From Anniella stebbinsi (Eukaryota; Chordata; Lepidosauria; Squamata; Anniellidae): DNA of 64,000 nt. The notes beneath the pieces are model-generated. The model was not told where the DNA came from. It worked only from the letters and a program-made list of their open reading frames with translations, and did not search any database. Below, piece by piece: positions 11,585-23,900 of the stretch; within the stretch, counting starts at the first letter, position 1; every line of letters starts with the position of its first letter. The position numbers were made by a program, and so were the translations under genes. The DNA lies in contig JARDYH010000005.1 in the NCBI GenBank assembly GCA_029215795.1, forward strand, positions 9,208,001-9,272,000, written 5' to 3'.

Positions 11585-14500
11585 TCCAGGAAAACCAATG
11601 ATTTATTGCAGGCAAACAACCAGGGGCTCACCTGGCTCAGACTACAAACAAAATTGATTCGTGCTGTCAGGATGGTACCCATCCCAAAGACATCTCAAAA
11701 CTGCCTGGAACTAATTTTCCATCTTCCTTCAACCTGTGCAGTCAGCAATTAGACATTAACTATGTGCAAAATCCCAGGTTTGTGTGTGTATGTCAGTGGG
11801 GGAGGCAGGCAGAGAAGAGATGGGCCCAGTGAGTACAGCAGGTCTAGGAAATCTGGGAGAGGGGGAAGGGACCACCCACCTCTCTTCAGCCAACTGTCAC
11901 AAAGCAGGCAGCCCTGCCTGATCATTAAGGCCAACATCAGCGTCACTAACATTAGAGCTAACAAAAAGGCACAGCATTAGAGGCGCTTAGGGAACACAGC
12001 ACCAGAGGCAAATCTAGGAAGACAGTGCATCTTCTAGACGTCTTAAGGCACAGAGGGGCAGGAAGCAACCTCTGGCTGGGAGCCTCCTCCTGGTACAGCG
12101 GTCTCCTCGACTGGCCTCCCCTTGCAGGAACCAAGTCTTTCCTGTTACACAAAAAAAGAGCAGGAGTTCTGTGACCACAGAGGACGTTGAACAGCCACGT
12201 CAGAATTGCCGGGAAATCCTGCGCTGAATACCGGCCGTTTCATCTCTGAAAGAAGGAGTGAGGGGTGGGGGTGGCAAAGAAGAGAAAAGAGAAGATTAGA
12301 AAGGTACATATAAAGTACCACCGGTTGTCCTACAGCTCCTATGCTGGCCCTAGCGGGGATTCACCGGCACTGCTACTTACAGCACTTTGTTTAAAGCGCA
12401 CCAAATATATAATCGGCCAGTATTCCCCCCTGCTGTCTCCCAAAAAACGTATTGCCAATGGAGAGGGGAGCCGAGGCTTGCTGAAGGCTGCCTAGCGAGT
12501 TCACAAACATTCCGTGTCCTCGCCTCAGCCTTCACCATGACATTACTTTCAATTATGTCACCGTATGGAAGGGAAGGGCTGCTATGGGCCCAAACTAAGA
12601 ATCATCTGAGCTTGCTGAGTTCCAGAGCCTCTCACCCTGGAACTGCATCAAAAGCTCGGCTCCCGTGTATGTTGTCCTGGATTCCGATTCCTCCAGAAAC
12701 AAACGTTGCTCAGAGAAGCGACACAGTGGTGACAATTGAGCAGGTAACTTGGCTCTGCATCTGCATTGGCGCTGACAGGACTGAGGGAGTCTGAGCAAGG
12801 TGCCCTCCAGGCCATTCGCTCCTTCCCCCCTCCCCCACCCCCGACACACTCCTGGGTGCTCGGCCTCTGTTGTCCCCCCACCCCCAGCACTGTCTGCTCT
12901 TTCATTTGGCACACTCTCCCTTCGTCACCCCAACAATGCTCACTCTCCTCCACTCCCTTACTAGACAGTGGCATCTTTTCTCAAGGAACAGTATGGATAC
13001 GCTGCAGCGTGAAGCTGCAGTTGTGCCTGGCATCTTGAACCCTCCACCTCCACCCCCACCCCCCTGGTGGCTTTTGGGGAAGTGAGGATGCCAGGCATGA
13101 CTGCAGTTTCTTTTTGGGGAAAAGGAAGACACAGGCTTTGGGCCCTGCACTGAGCAGTTCAGATCGAGCAATGTCACCGTGCGCCACTGATGGCTACAGC
13201 TATCGGATTGCTCCAATGTCATATAAGATTCAGGCAGTGCCTTCTTTTCTAGAAGGCAGCGTATTTTTTGCCTTTAGAGAGATTCTTGGGTGAATGTATA
13301 CAGTGTTTAAGAAATGCTCCAATATTTGGGCAATAGAGCTTTGCTATGCCTAGTTTCTTGTTCCTCATTTAGTGGCTCAAGTCCTGCTTTGTGAGTGCTC
13401 CCCCATGACTCATGACTTGTCTCTACTTGCCCAAAGGCTCCCATCTCTGCAAAAAAAAAAAAAAAACAGATTTGCAGAAGAACAGGCTGGCTGCTACAGA
13501 AGCAGCAATGGTGCTTACATATTTAAGAACGGAATGGAAAATTTGGGTTTGGGCATTCCCACCACAAGCGGTTTGCAAATGTGGTTGGCAATTAACATTG
13601 GTGCAGGTTTAAACTTAAATGTTAACATAGGCAGGCCATCGTTCATTCCAAAGCCAAAAGGAGAAGGGAGAAAAGTTCCTATGAGTGGGTTACTACTTTC
13701 GTTTTACGCCGTTTTAAACTTATGGTTTTAAATTATATTTTATGATGCTATTGTATTTTATGATTTCAAACTTCACCTTGCAAACTGCCCACAGAGCTTC
13801 TGCTAACGAGCAGAATAGAAACGTAACAAATAGATAAATAAAAATGGAGACAGCTGGGCAATTTTAGATCCGCATGAGGCCTATGTTTTTGGTGGGTTCT
13901 TTCTTCACTTCTACACCAGGATGCCACAACATCCCTACAATCCTTACCGCGCTGCCCTTGGCTGGCCTGAGTGCCCTCCTACTGCCCCGCGACCCCTCGA
14001 CGGGGCTCTCAAGGGACTCCAACCGCTGTGTGAGCGCCAGCTTCTGCTGGATGGCCATGCGCAACAGGGAGCTCAGAGTCTTCTTCTCATCCTCGGCAGC
14101 TGCCAGCTGTCGCTGCATCTCATCTAGCTGGCTTACATACTGATCGCACCTGGAGGCAGAGATGGAGGTGGTGGGTGCAAGGCATGTGACCAAAAGAGCC
14201 AATCCCTTGGCAAGTCTCAGAAGCCACAGTTCCCTTCAAGTACCACGGGAAAAATGAAACGGGAAGTCCTATTGGGCAACGCCTAGCGAAAGCCCAGATG
14301 CTAGAGTGTAAGATTTCCAGAAAAACGGCTTCAGGATTATGAAGGGTTCGGCCAATCCTCTTAACAAGTTATGAAGAATATGAGCTCTAAGCAAGTTTGT
14401 TTAGCTTGCATAATATTTTAGCGTCTGTTATCTTGGAATATGACATGCTGCGTCTGCACAAATCTGAGCGCACTAAACCAACCTCGGACATAAGCAACAG

Positions 14501-14841
14501 CAGACCTGGCTCAGGCCACGCCACCCCAACTTCCCTCCTTGCTTTCCCTCCCAACTCCCTCTTCTCTACTAAGAACACAGCACCTAGGAAGTTGAGTAGG
14601 CCCTGCTCCTAACCTGCTGGCAAACATGGCACGCAGAGAACAGAAGGTAGCAGCGTCTTCCTTCAAGGCTTTGAGCTCATGACGCAGCTTGGCCATGGTC
14701 TCCGACACCAGCACCTTCTCACTGTCATACTGGCCTTTGAGGTTTGAGAGGGCTGCCTCTGCCGTCTGCAAGGGAAGGTTGCTGAGGTTCAGGTGATGCA
14801 CAGATATGCTCTCCCCCTCCACCATATAGAGTATAGTAAAA

Positions 14842-14928
<87 letters not shown>

Positions 14929-17900
14929 CACACACACACTAGATACTCCAAGCTACTCTGGATATGGCACTCAAAAGGCCACTGAAAATACCCCTCTTAG
15001 AACTATCTCAGAAGTGGCCCTGCACATGGGATAACAGGCTGCCAACAGTGGGATGCCCTAAAAAGGCAATTTCACTTCTATGTCAGCAACATGGAAGCTC
15101 CCTTCTTTCCAAAATCAGATGAGTTTCTGCACCTCTAGAATTGCACTCATGGAAGCCCCCATTCTTGCTTCAGCTCTTGGCCTTAAGGTTAGGCACGAGA
15201 AGATGGTCTGGAGAAAAGGCTTCAGATCGGATGATCCAGAAGCCGGGATCGGAATTGGATAATTTTATCCAATTTCGGTCGGATCGGCTCCGGATTGTGA
15301 ATTGGACCCAATCAGACGTACATCCCTACTTCAGAATGCAGCCAGTGGCATCTTAAGAACAGGGCTGCATCCTAAAATCCCAGCATTGAGCACCCCAGTT
15401 TCCAGCTTTACTATACACAAGGCAAGAATGGAGACAGCCCGGAACGTGGCTCTGTCGGGATCAAGTTCTTTCTGCCTTCCATCCTAAGCATGGAAGGAAG
15501 GTGAAAGCCCTGCGCATAGCCTAACACGGGACCTGTGCTACGGACATTGTAGGCAAGGTAAGTAATAACTGCTAGTAGTGCAGTATTGCAAAAAGTCCAG
15601 CGCTAGTGGAAGTATGGAAGGAGGTGACCCAAAGGAAGGAGGGACACAACAAAGTGAGTGTGGAAAACCAGCGGTGGCACTGGATTGCAGCTGAGCCAGC
15701 AGGGGCACAATTGCCTCTTCAGTGTTACTGGCAGGACTGCCAGAAGCCATCCACAAGGGCATTTTCATAAGATCTGTGGGTGTACTGTGAGGACCCAGAG
15801 CAGACTAATGCAGGGGCAGTGTTTGAAGGGCAGGGCCAGCTACCCTTGTAACTAACGGAGGGAGCTCTGCTCTGCATTCCCCACCATCTCAGATGTGCTT
15901 GTTGGACAAGGGGCTTTCTTGGTTGCTGCATCCAATCCAGAACTTCCTCCCCAGGGAGACCTACTTAGCCCCTTTTCCATTTTTCAGAGACTAGCCAAAA
16001 CCAGCTTACTTAGGTGGGCCTTCAATTTGGGATGATCTGTACCTCTCCAGCCAGTTAGGATGATCTGGCTTTTTTGGTGACTTGCTTTTCCTCTTGGATT
16101 TTAAATTTTTTTTTTATGGTATACCATTTGGGAGGCTGAGTAAAAACAACAACGCCCACTTAATAGATTGTAAGAATAAATGGTGGGGAAGGACCTTTGA
16201 TCTCTCAAGTCATATTGCACCCCGGGCACCGAGTATGCGCCACTATTCTCTGGAAGCGCAGACTGTGGCAGCCATACATCTCCGTTTCCCGAGAAACTCA
16301 GCTTTAGAAAAGTGTTTAGCCCTTTTTGTTGCAAGTTGCTCTGAGAGTATTTATATTGGAAGGCAGAATGGAAGCTACCTGCGTAAATGTCCTTTTAAGC
16401 ACAAGGGGCCAGGTCTTCTGAAGTCTCAGAAGCCAAGTGGGTGGTGAAGAACAAAATCTTCAGTGCCCTGAGTAACTCTGTGCCTGTCCCCGTGATAGGC
16501 AGAAGATGCTTAAAAAATAAAGATCATGGAATTGCACAGGGCGCACACATCACAGAATTCTGGTTTACTTGGTGCAGAATTACCATTGCCTAGGCCTAGA
16601 TGATTAAAAAAAAATTTTTTTTAAAGCGCCAAGCAAGTCTACCTGTTTCTGTGACTTTCCCCCACCCATTCCGTTTAGCACTAAACTGAAACCAAACCAG
16701 AAGTACAAGAATTTTCCATAATGAAAGTATCTCACTGAATAAGATCTGGGAATCAGGGCTCTAGCCCTGATTCTACTCTACCTCCTCCACCCATACTGCC
16801 TCGTGGGGAAAGAAGCACTAAAAGGAGGAGGAGGAGGAAGAATGTTACTGGCAGCAGGCAAAACAACCAAGAAGTGTTCACTGCACCAGCAGAGGGTGCT
16901 CCCGAAGGTGGGTGCAGGTTCATCCCTTTTCTAGCGAAAGCAGCAGAGCAAGGCCTCAGGCCTGGAAGCCAAATCCAAGGTTACCCAGAAGGTCCCTTTT
17001 CCCCTTTCCCCAAGCCCCACCCATCGTTTGGTGGCTTCCCCGTGCAGCTCCCTCCGCCCCACCCCCCATTCTCCAAAGTTGAAGTGCCCTTCTTAAGGCT
17101 TCCTTATTAGCAGTAACAGCTTTCAGTGACAACATGCCGGTGTTTTGGGCCCACCCCGTTTTGTCTTTGGCTCCGCCCATTGGAACCACCACCACCCCGA
17201 ATGGAATTCAGCCCCAGGCTGAAAAAGGTTCTGCGCCCCTGGCCCGAAGAAAGCCCAGTGTGCAGCTTCCCATCCCGCTAGCCCAGTGTGCAGCTCTGCA
17301 CGGAAGCCAAGCCTTCTCCTCACACCCACCTGCTTGTTGGCCTTGAGCACCGTGCGGAGCGTGGCAATCTGCTCGCGCTTGGTGCTCAGCAGGGACTTCA
17401 GCTTCAGCACCTCCTCCACCAGGACTTCCTTGTCACGTTCCAGCTCAGCGCCGCGCCCCAGGGGGCTCTGCTGGTGCGCCAGGGAGAGCGCCACCTGCAG
17501 ATGCCCCAGCTGTTCACGCAAGACAGCTGTCAGGTTGGCCACATTGAGGGGCTCCAAGCCACAGGGGGAGCCGGGGCTGCTAGACGGTGACTGGTCCCCA
17601 CTGCTGCTTGTCTCCATTTCCACGAGCAGAAGCTTTCTGGAGGACCGCCTCCTACACATGCTTCGGGCTCCGCGACCCTCCCGGTAATAGTCCAGCACCA
17701 CGCGCTGAGGGGTGATGTTGTGGCAGGCACAAATGTGATGGTACAGAGCCGCCATCTCCTCAGAAAAGCCCAGAAGCTCCTCCTGGGCCTGTGCTAGTCG
17801 CGACTGGCACTCTCGGGTCATCCTTCTGGCCACGCGCAACTCGGTTTCCAGTTGGGCAGCTGCTTCCCTCTCCTGCTGGACTGCCAGCTGAGCCTTCTCC

Positions 17901-20900
17901 AACTCCTCCCGGCAGCGCTCCCTCTCACCGAGTGACAAGCCAGACCCACTGCTGCGGCTGGCTTCCAGGGCCTGAAGTTGATCCACCTGGCGGCTGTTGC
18001 ACAACTGCTGCTGGGCCAGAGTCTCCTTGGTGCTGGTGAGTTGCTTCGTGAGGTCCTGCAGGTCCGAGGCTAGCGAGGCCTTCTCGCTTTCCGTCTGGAA
18101 GCACACAAACAAAATCGGAAAGGGGGAACCTCAGTGCTTCATTTTCTAAAGCAAGGAAGCCAGCCAGCCTGCCCCCAAATCCCAGTTCTGAGAAGGCCAG
18201 CAGGACACTGAACAGCTGTCTGCATATGACCAAAAACACTTTTGTCTCTAATATCACAATAGAGGTTCCAGAGCTAACGCCTGGTATGGAAAGTAGGAAG
18301 TGAGTCAAAGCTCTGGAGCGGCTTGAAAGGGCCATCTTCGGAGGCAAGAGCTCCAAGCCGGCGATGATAGCCCTGTCTTTGTAGGCCCCACCGGAGAGAC
18401 CACGGTGGCTTGGTTCTGTTCTTAAGCTCTGTCCCCTTTGGAGAGGCCGAGATGGGAAGGACAGGCTCACCCAGATTCTTTGCAGCGGCTGCCACCACCA
18501 GATCCCATGTTCCCATTGGGGCTTTAAAGGGCCGGCAGAAAACACATACAAAAAGGAGCCAAGCTCCAGGGCTTTGATTTTCCGGCAAGGATTTGCTTTT
18601 GCCAAGAGCGGCCGGGCTGTGGCTAGCCGGAGGTGACCTAAAAACAGCTATTATAGAGCGCATCTTGGCAGCAAGCACCATGAATATTCAGTAAACTAGA
18701 TATACCATTAAACTGGGAAAAGTGCGGCTGGCGGTGGTGGATGGATGGATGGATGGATGGGCGGGCAGGCAGGCGGGCGGGCGGGCAGAGTAAAGAGAAG
18801 AGAGAAACTCGTTTGACAGGGTTGAGGCTTAATCCGTTTCCTCCAGCAGTTCGCAAGGGCAGCTCGGCCTCTGAACCTGCTCCTCCAAAAGAACCAGCTC
18901 AGCAGGAGACGGAGCTAATCTACTTTGCAGACAAGCAGCCGGGTGGGGGTGGGGCGAGGGCAGCAGGGTCAAGCCAGAGGGTGACGCCAGCCGAGCAGGG
19001 AATAGCTTCAGTGGCTTCCTGCCGCTAGCAATGAAGCCGGCTGAGACGCTCTCAGCTCAGAAAGAGAGTGAGAGCCCACGCCCCAGGCCAGAGCGCTGCG
19101 GGGGGGGGGGGGGGGAGAGAGAGAGCGCCAAGGGAGAAATACCTCTGGCATCCCAGCAACTCGCAGCCAGAATAGCTCCCAGGGTTCTGTGTGTGGACCA
19201 ACACTACCAAGCCATAACCCCCCTCTTCAAATCCTTGCTTAGAAGATTCCTCCCCACCTTGACTTTTCCTGACTCTCCCCATCTCCAATCCCTGCCCCAC
19301 AAAAGGTTGCCATGACTCTTTGAGCTTTTATGAGCTAGAACCAGCTTCGAGACACCTCAGGACTTGCTCTTCAGTTTCCATTCCAAAGGGGTCTGATTTA
19401 TATGTTTATGCTGGCGCCCTCCACCTCTGGGGACATTATCAGATGCCGGACTGGATCTTCAGGGCTACAGACAGCGAGATCAAGAGTCTACAAACCTTTG
19501 GTGTGATTATGTGCGTGCACCTGTCCCTGCCAGAGAGTTGGTGCATAGACTTCCCACCCCTGTATCCGCAGAGAATGGGGAGAGGATTGCCCTGCAGGGC
19601 ACAAGAGATCCGCTCACCCTCTCTAGTCCTCTCACAGGCAAGGAGGAAGGGTATGGGAGAGTGCGTATGCATATATTTTTCTTTATAGACCTCGGATTGG
19701 ATCCAGGGTCTGCATTTCACAAGAGAAGGGGACCTTCCATGGGCTCCACTCACAGGAGGTCCCACTTCCTGATTTCGGGAGGTCTTCCATCCACCATGCC
19801 ACAGCTGACCCCATTCAGCAGGGTCTCCTGACTCCCTGATGCGGTATTTTCAGGGGACGGAGCAGCTGCTCACACTTAAATCTGGATTCGGCCCATAGTG
19901 AAGATGGGATCCTTCATGCCAGGTGCTGGGGAGGCCCAGAAATCATGAAGCGAAGGAATCGCCCCCTGCCCGACTTACCAGCACATGGCCACGGGGGCTC
20001 TGGGCAGGAGAGGGAAGAAGAGCAGGGGTCTAGCCTCCCTAGCCCTGCTTCTGCCTCAGGCCCAGGCCAAAGGGAGGGACCGACGACACCGCTCCCCCTG
20101 AACTCCCCATGCGAACCAGGATACTCTGTTTTGAGGGGCCCTGGCAATGAAGACATAGGAGCCAGCTATGAAGCCAGTGCAAGGCGTGCAGACTCGTTCT
20201 GGTTTAAATGCTTCCTTGTGCAAAAAGAAGCCTCCCTGCACACTCAAATGAGGCATATCAGATGGAAACCTTAGCTACAGCCTCCTCCCTAGTCTGTTAG
20301 CTTTGGTTCCCTACAATGGCCCGCTCACAGATTCAGTTCCTTCAACCTGAAGCACTTGAGGCAGGTAATGAATACATCACACGGGGCTGCTGGTCTTAAA
20401 ATGATTTGAGCCCCTGTGGGGCGGTGACTTTTTTAAAAAGTTGTATGTATGGTGCCAGGCCCACAACTAGTTCTCTGTTAGCTGAAAAACCTGGCCTAGT
20501 CAATTAAAAAAAGAGCCTTGATTCTTAGTCCCGAACATAGCACAGCTGGCTGCCGTGTCCAACAAGAACGCATTCCTATTGCTTGTCACGCTGCTTTGAA
20601 AGTCCCGCTTGACTGGAACTCTCCACCCATGCGCACGGCTCGGCATCCTCACCTGGAGCAGCTGCTGCTGCAGCTTGTGGATTTCCGCCAAGCTCAGCTC
20701 ACTGAAGAGGTCCTCGACGAGGCCAGGCGCAGGCTGGGCACTGCGGGGCGTGGAAGCCCTGCCACTGCTGTTGGCAAAGCCACTGTCTTGCTCCTCGCCC
20801 TCAGCTTGGCTGTGGTTGAGCCCCTCCAGGTTGGCATGCAAGCCGCTGAGCGAGTCATGGCGCCCCCCCGCATAGATCGCCAACTCCCGCCGCAGCTCCT

Positions 20901-23900
20901 GCTTCTGCTCGCGCTCTGCCTGCAGAGCCTCCAGCGCCTCCTGAAGTTGGTGCTCCGCTAGCTCCCGGAGGCGGCCCAGTTCCAGCAGCTGAGTCCCAGC
21001 CAGCTCCAACTCTTCCTCACGGCAGCTCAGGGCACGCTTGACACTCTCGAACTCCACCTTGGGATGAGACCGGGACTCAGTGGGGGCAGCTGGACATCCA
21101 GCATCTCTTGCAGCTTCAGACCTGATATGGGCCACTTCCTCTTTCCTAACACGGTACCTGACCCCCCTGTCTCTGCTTTCCTTCTGTACCAATAACTGAC
21201 AACAAGCCGCAACATGGCGTAGTGGCTAGAGTGTTGGACTGGGAGTTGGGAGGTCTGGGTTCTAGTCCCCACTCGGCCGTGAAGCTCACCAGGTGACTTT
21301 GGGCCAGTCACTGACTCTCAGCCTAGCCTACCTCACAGGGTTGTTGTGAGGATAAAATGGAGAGGAGGAGGAGGATTACATAAGCCACCTTGGGAAAAGA
21401 CAGCAGAATATAAATTTAATAAACAAACAAAGAAGCAATCCCTGCCATTCCTTAAGCTGTACTGTCAAGGCCTTGCGCCACGTCACTTTATTTCAAAGAT
21501 GCCCAACAGACATCTGTGGCGGCATCAACTATGTGGAACTTCGCTTCCTCAGGAGATCCGCTGCCAGTGCCACTCTTAGCAGCAAGATAAGATATTTTCG
21601 TTCAGTGGTCTTTTAATAGCCAAGGCCTTATTTGGATTTGGAAGGGAGGGGGGAGGGGGCAGCTGCACTTAAGGTCTAATAAAACTTAAATTAAGGTCTA
21701 ATAAAACTTAAATAGGATATCTATTTTATTTAGGCTTGTTAGTTTTCGCCTTGCACACAGTTCTCCAACAATTAATTTTTAATTTTTGCATATTGTTTTT
21801 TAATGTTTTAATCTTATGTAAACCGCCCAGAGAGCTTTGGCTATGAGGCTGTATACAAATGCAATAAATAATATAATAATTAATAATAATAACAACAACA
21901 TATTAAAGCAAAAACATTCAGCATACCCTATTTTGTAAAAGCAGATGTGGTGGTCTTGTGCTTAGCGATGAAATGGGCCCACTGACAGATGAGGGGGCAG
22001 GATTTCTGCATACTTGGAGAACTCCCCAGGTATGCAGAAAGACTAGTTTATCAAAGAAACAAACACAAAGTCAGCAGAGATCAACAAGAACAGAGGACCC
22101 TTATTGTATTCCAGGAGTCACAGAATATCAAGGGCACTTAAGCATTAGTTGAAGGGAAGGGAAAAAAAAGAGGAATAAAGGTGACCGGGGTGGGTGGGAG
22201 AGACAGGATTGGACAGGATGGGAGAACTGGCCCCTGCTCAAGCCCCCCCCCCCCATTCTCATGCTGATTGCATTTGGGGAGGGAATTGGGACTGTGGAAT
22301 ACATACTACCAGGACCCTAAACACCCACACAGCCAGCCCAATATTGCTATAAGCATTCAAGGGCTTTGACCCTTTTGAAGCAAAGAATAATCCTGGGGGA
22401 GATGTGTTAAGAGCTGAGGAAAAGGCTTCCCACAGGCCACATACAAACCCCACTGCCTCCTAAATGGGGGAGGGGAATTTTTTGTGTTGAAAAAAAAATG
22501 GTATCCACAGCCATTACGGACACCATTTCTATTTTTTTTAATTGGTAGGCTGTAGGGGGAGGGGTGAAAATAGCCATCAGACCTCCTGCAGTTGCCCACG
22601 CCTAGGCTGACCCTATGAAAAGGAGGACAGGGCTCATGGAACTTTAACAGTTGTAGAGAAAAGGGAATTTCAGCCAGTGTCATTTATATGCAATTAGTTC
22701 CTGGTGAAATTCCCTCATCATCACAACAGTTAAAGGTGCAGGCACTATACTAGAGTGACCATATACAAAAGAAGGCAGGGCCCCTGCAACTTTAACTGTT
22801 GTGATGAAGAGGGAATTTCACCAGGAACTAATTGCATACAAATGACCCTGGCTGAAATCCCCTTTTCTCTATTTATTTATTTATTTATTTATTTCATTTC
22901 TAACCTGCCTCTCCATCTAGATCGAGACGGGGAACAACACTAAATATAAATATAAAAACAATAAAATAGATAAACCATTAAAACAGATAAAAACAAATAC
23001 ATTATTAAAAACATCTTAAAATTAAACTGGATAGGCCTGCCGGAAGAGAGCAGTCTTCACAGCTTTCTTAAATTCCAGAAGACTGCTAATTTGTCGAATC
23101 TCCTCCGGCAGGCCATTCCACAGCCTGGGAGCAGCAGAAGAGAAGGTCCTCTGGGTAACACTCGACAGTCTAGTTCTGGCTGACTGGAGTAAATTCTTCC
23201 CAGAGGACCTGAGTGTGCGGGGCGGATTATACGGGAGAAGGCGATCCCGCAGGTAACCTGGACCCAAACCATGTAGGCTTTAAAGGTAATAACCAACACT
23301 TTATACATCGCCCAGAAACTAATAGGCAGCCAGTGGAGTGATTTTAAGATTGGTGTTATGTGGTCACCCCTAGGTGTACCGGTGACCAACCTGGCTGCCA
23401 TATTTTGAACTAATTGAAGTTTCCGGACTAGGCACAAAGGTAGCCCTATGTACAGCGCATTGCAGAAGTCGAGCCTCGAAGTTACCAGTGAGTGCACTAC
23501 CATCTTTAGGTCTTCCAACTCTAGGAAGGGGCGCAGCTGTATCAGCCGAAGCTGATAGTAGGCACTCCTGGCCATCGCATCTATCTGGGCTGTCATTTGG
23601 AGCGACGGATCCAGGAGTACCCCCAAGCTGCGAACACAGTCTTTCAGGGGGGGTGTAACCCCATCCAGAACTGGTTGACACACCTCCAAACCCAGGTTGT
23701 GGCCTTTGACAGCAAGCACCTCCGTCTTGTCTGGATTCAGCTTCAGTTTGTTTTTCCTCATCCAGCCCATTACCGCCTCCAAACATTCATTCAGAGAAGA
23801 CACACTATCCTTAGCTGACGATGTCGAAGGCACAGAGAAATATATTTGGGTGTCATCAGCGTACTGATAGCACCCCGTCCCATGCCTCCGGATGATCTCT

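Noticed and set aside
13864..13947. Reading through the donor at 13948 as the normal C-terminus
   Set aside because: GCG|GTAAGG is a strong donor and the residues after it do not resemble any Bicaudal-D tail; kept only as a possible retained-intron form.
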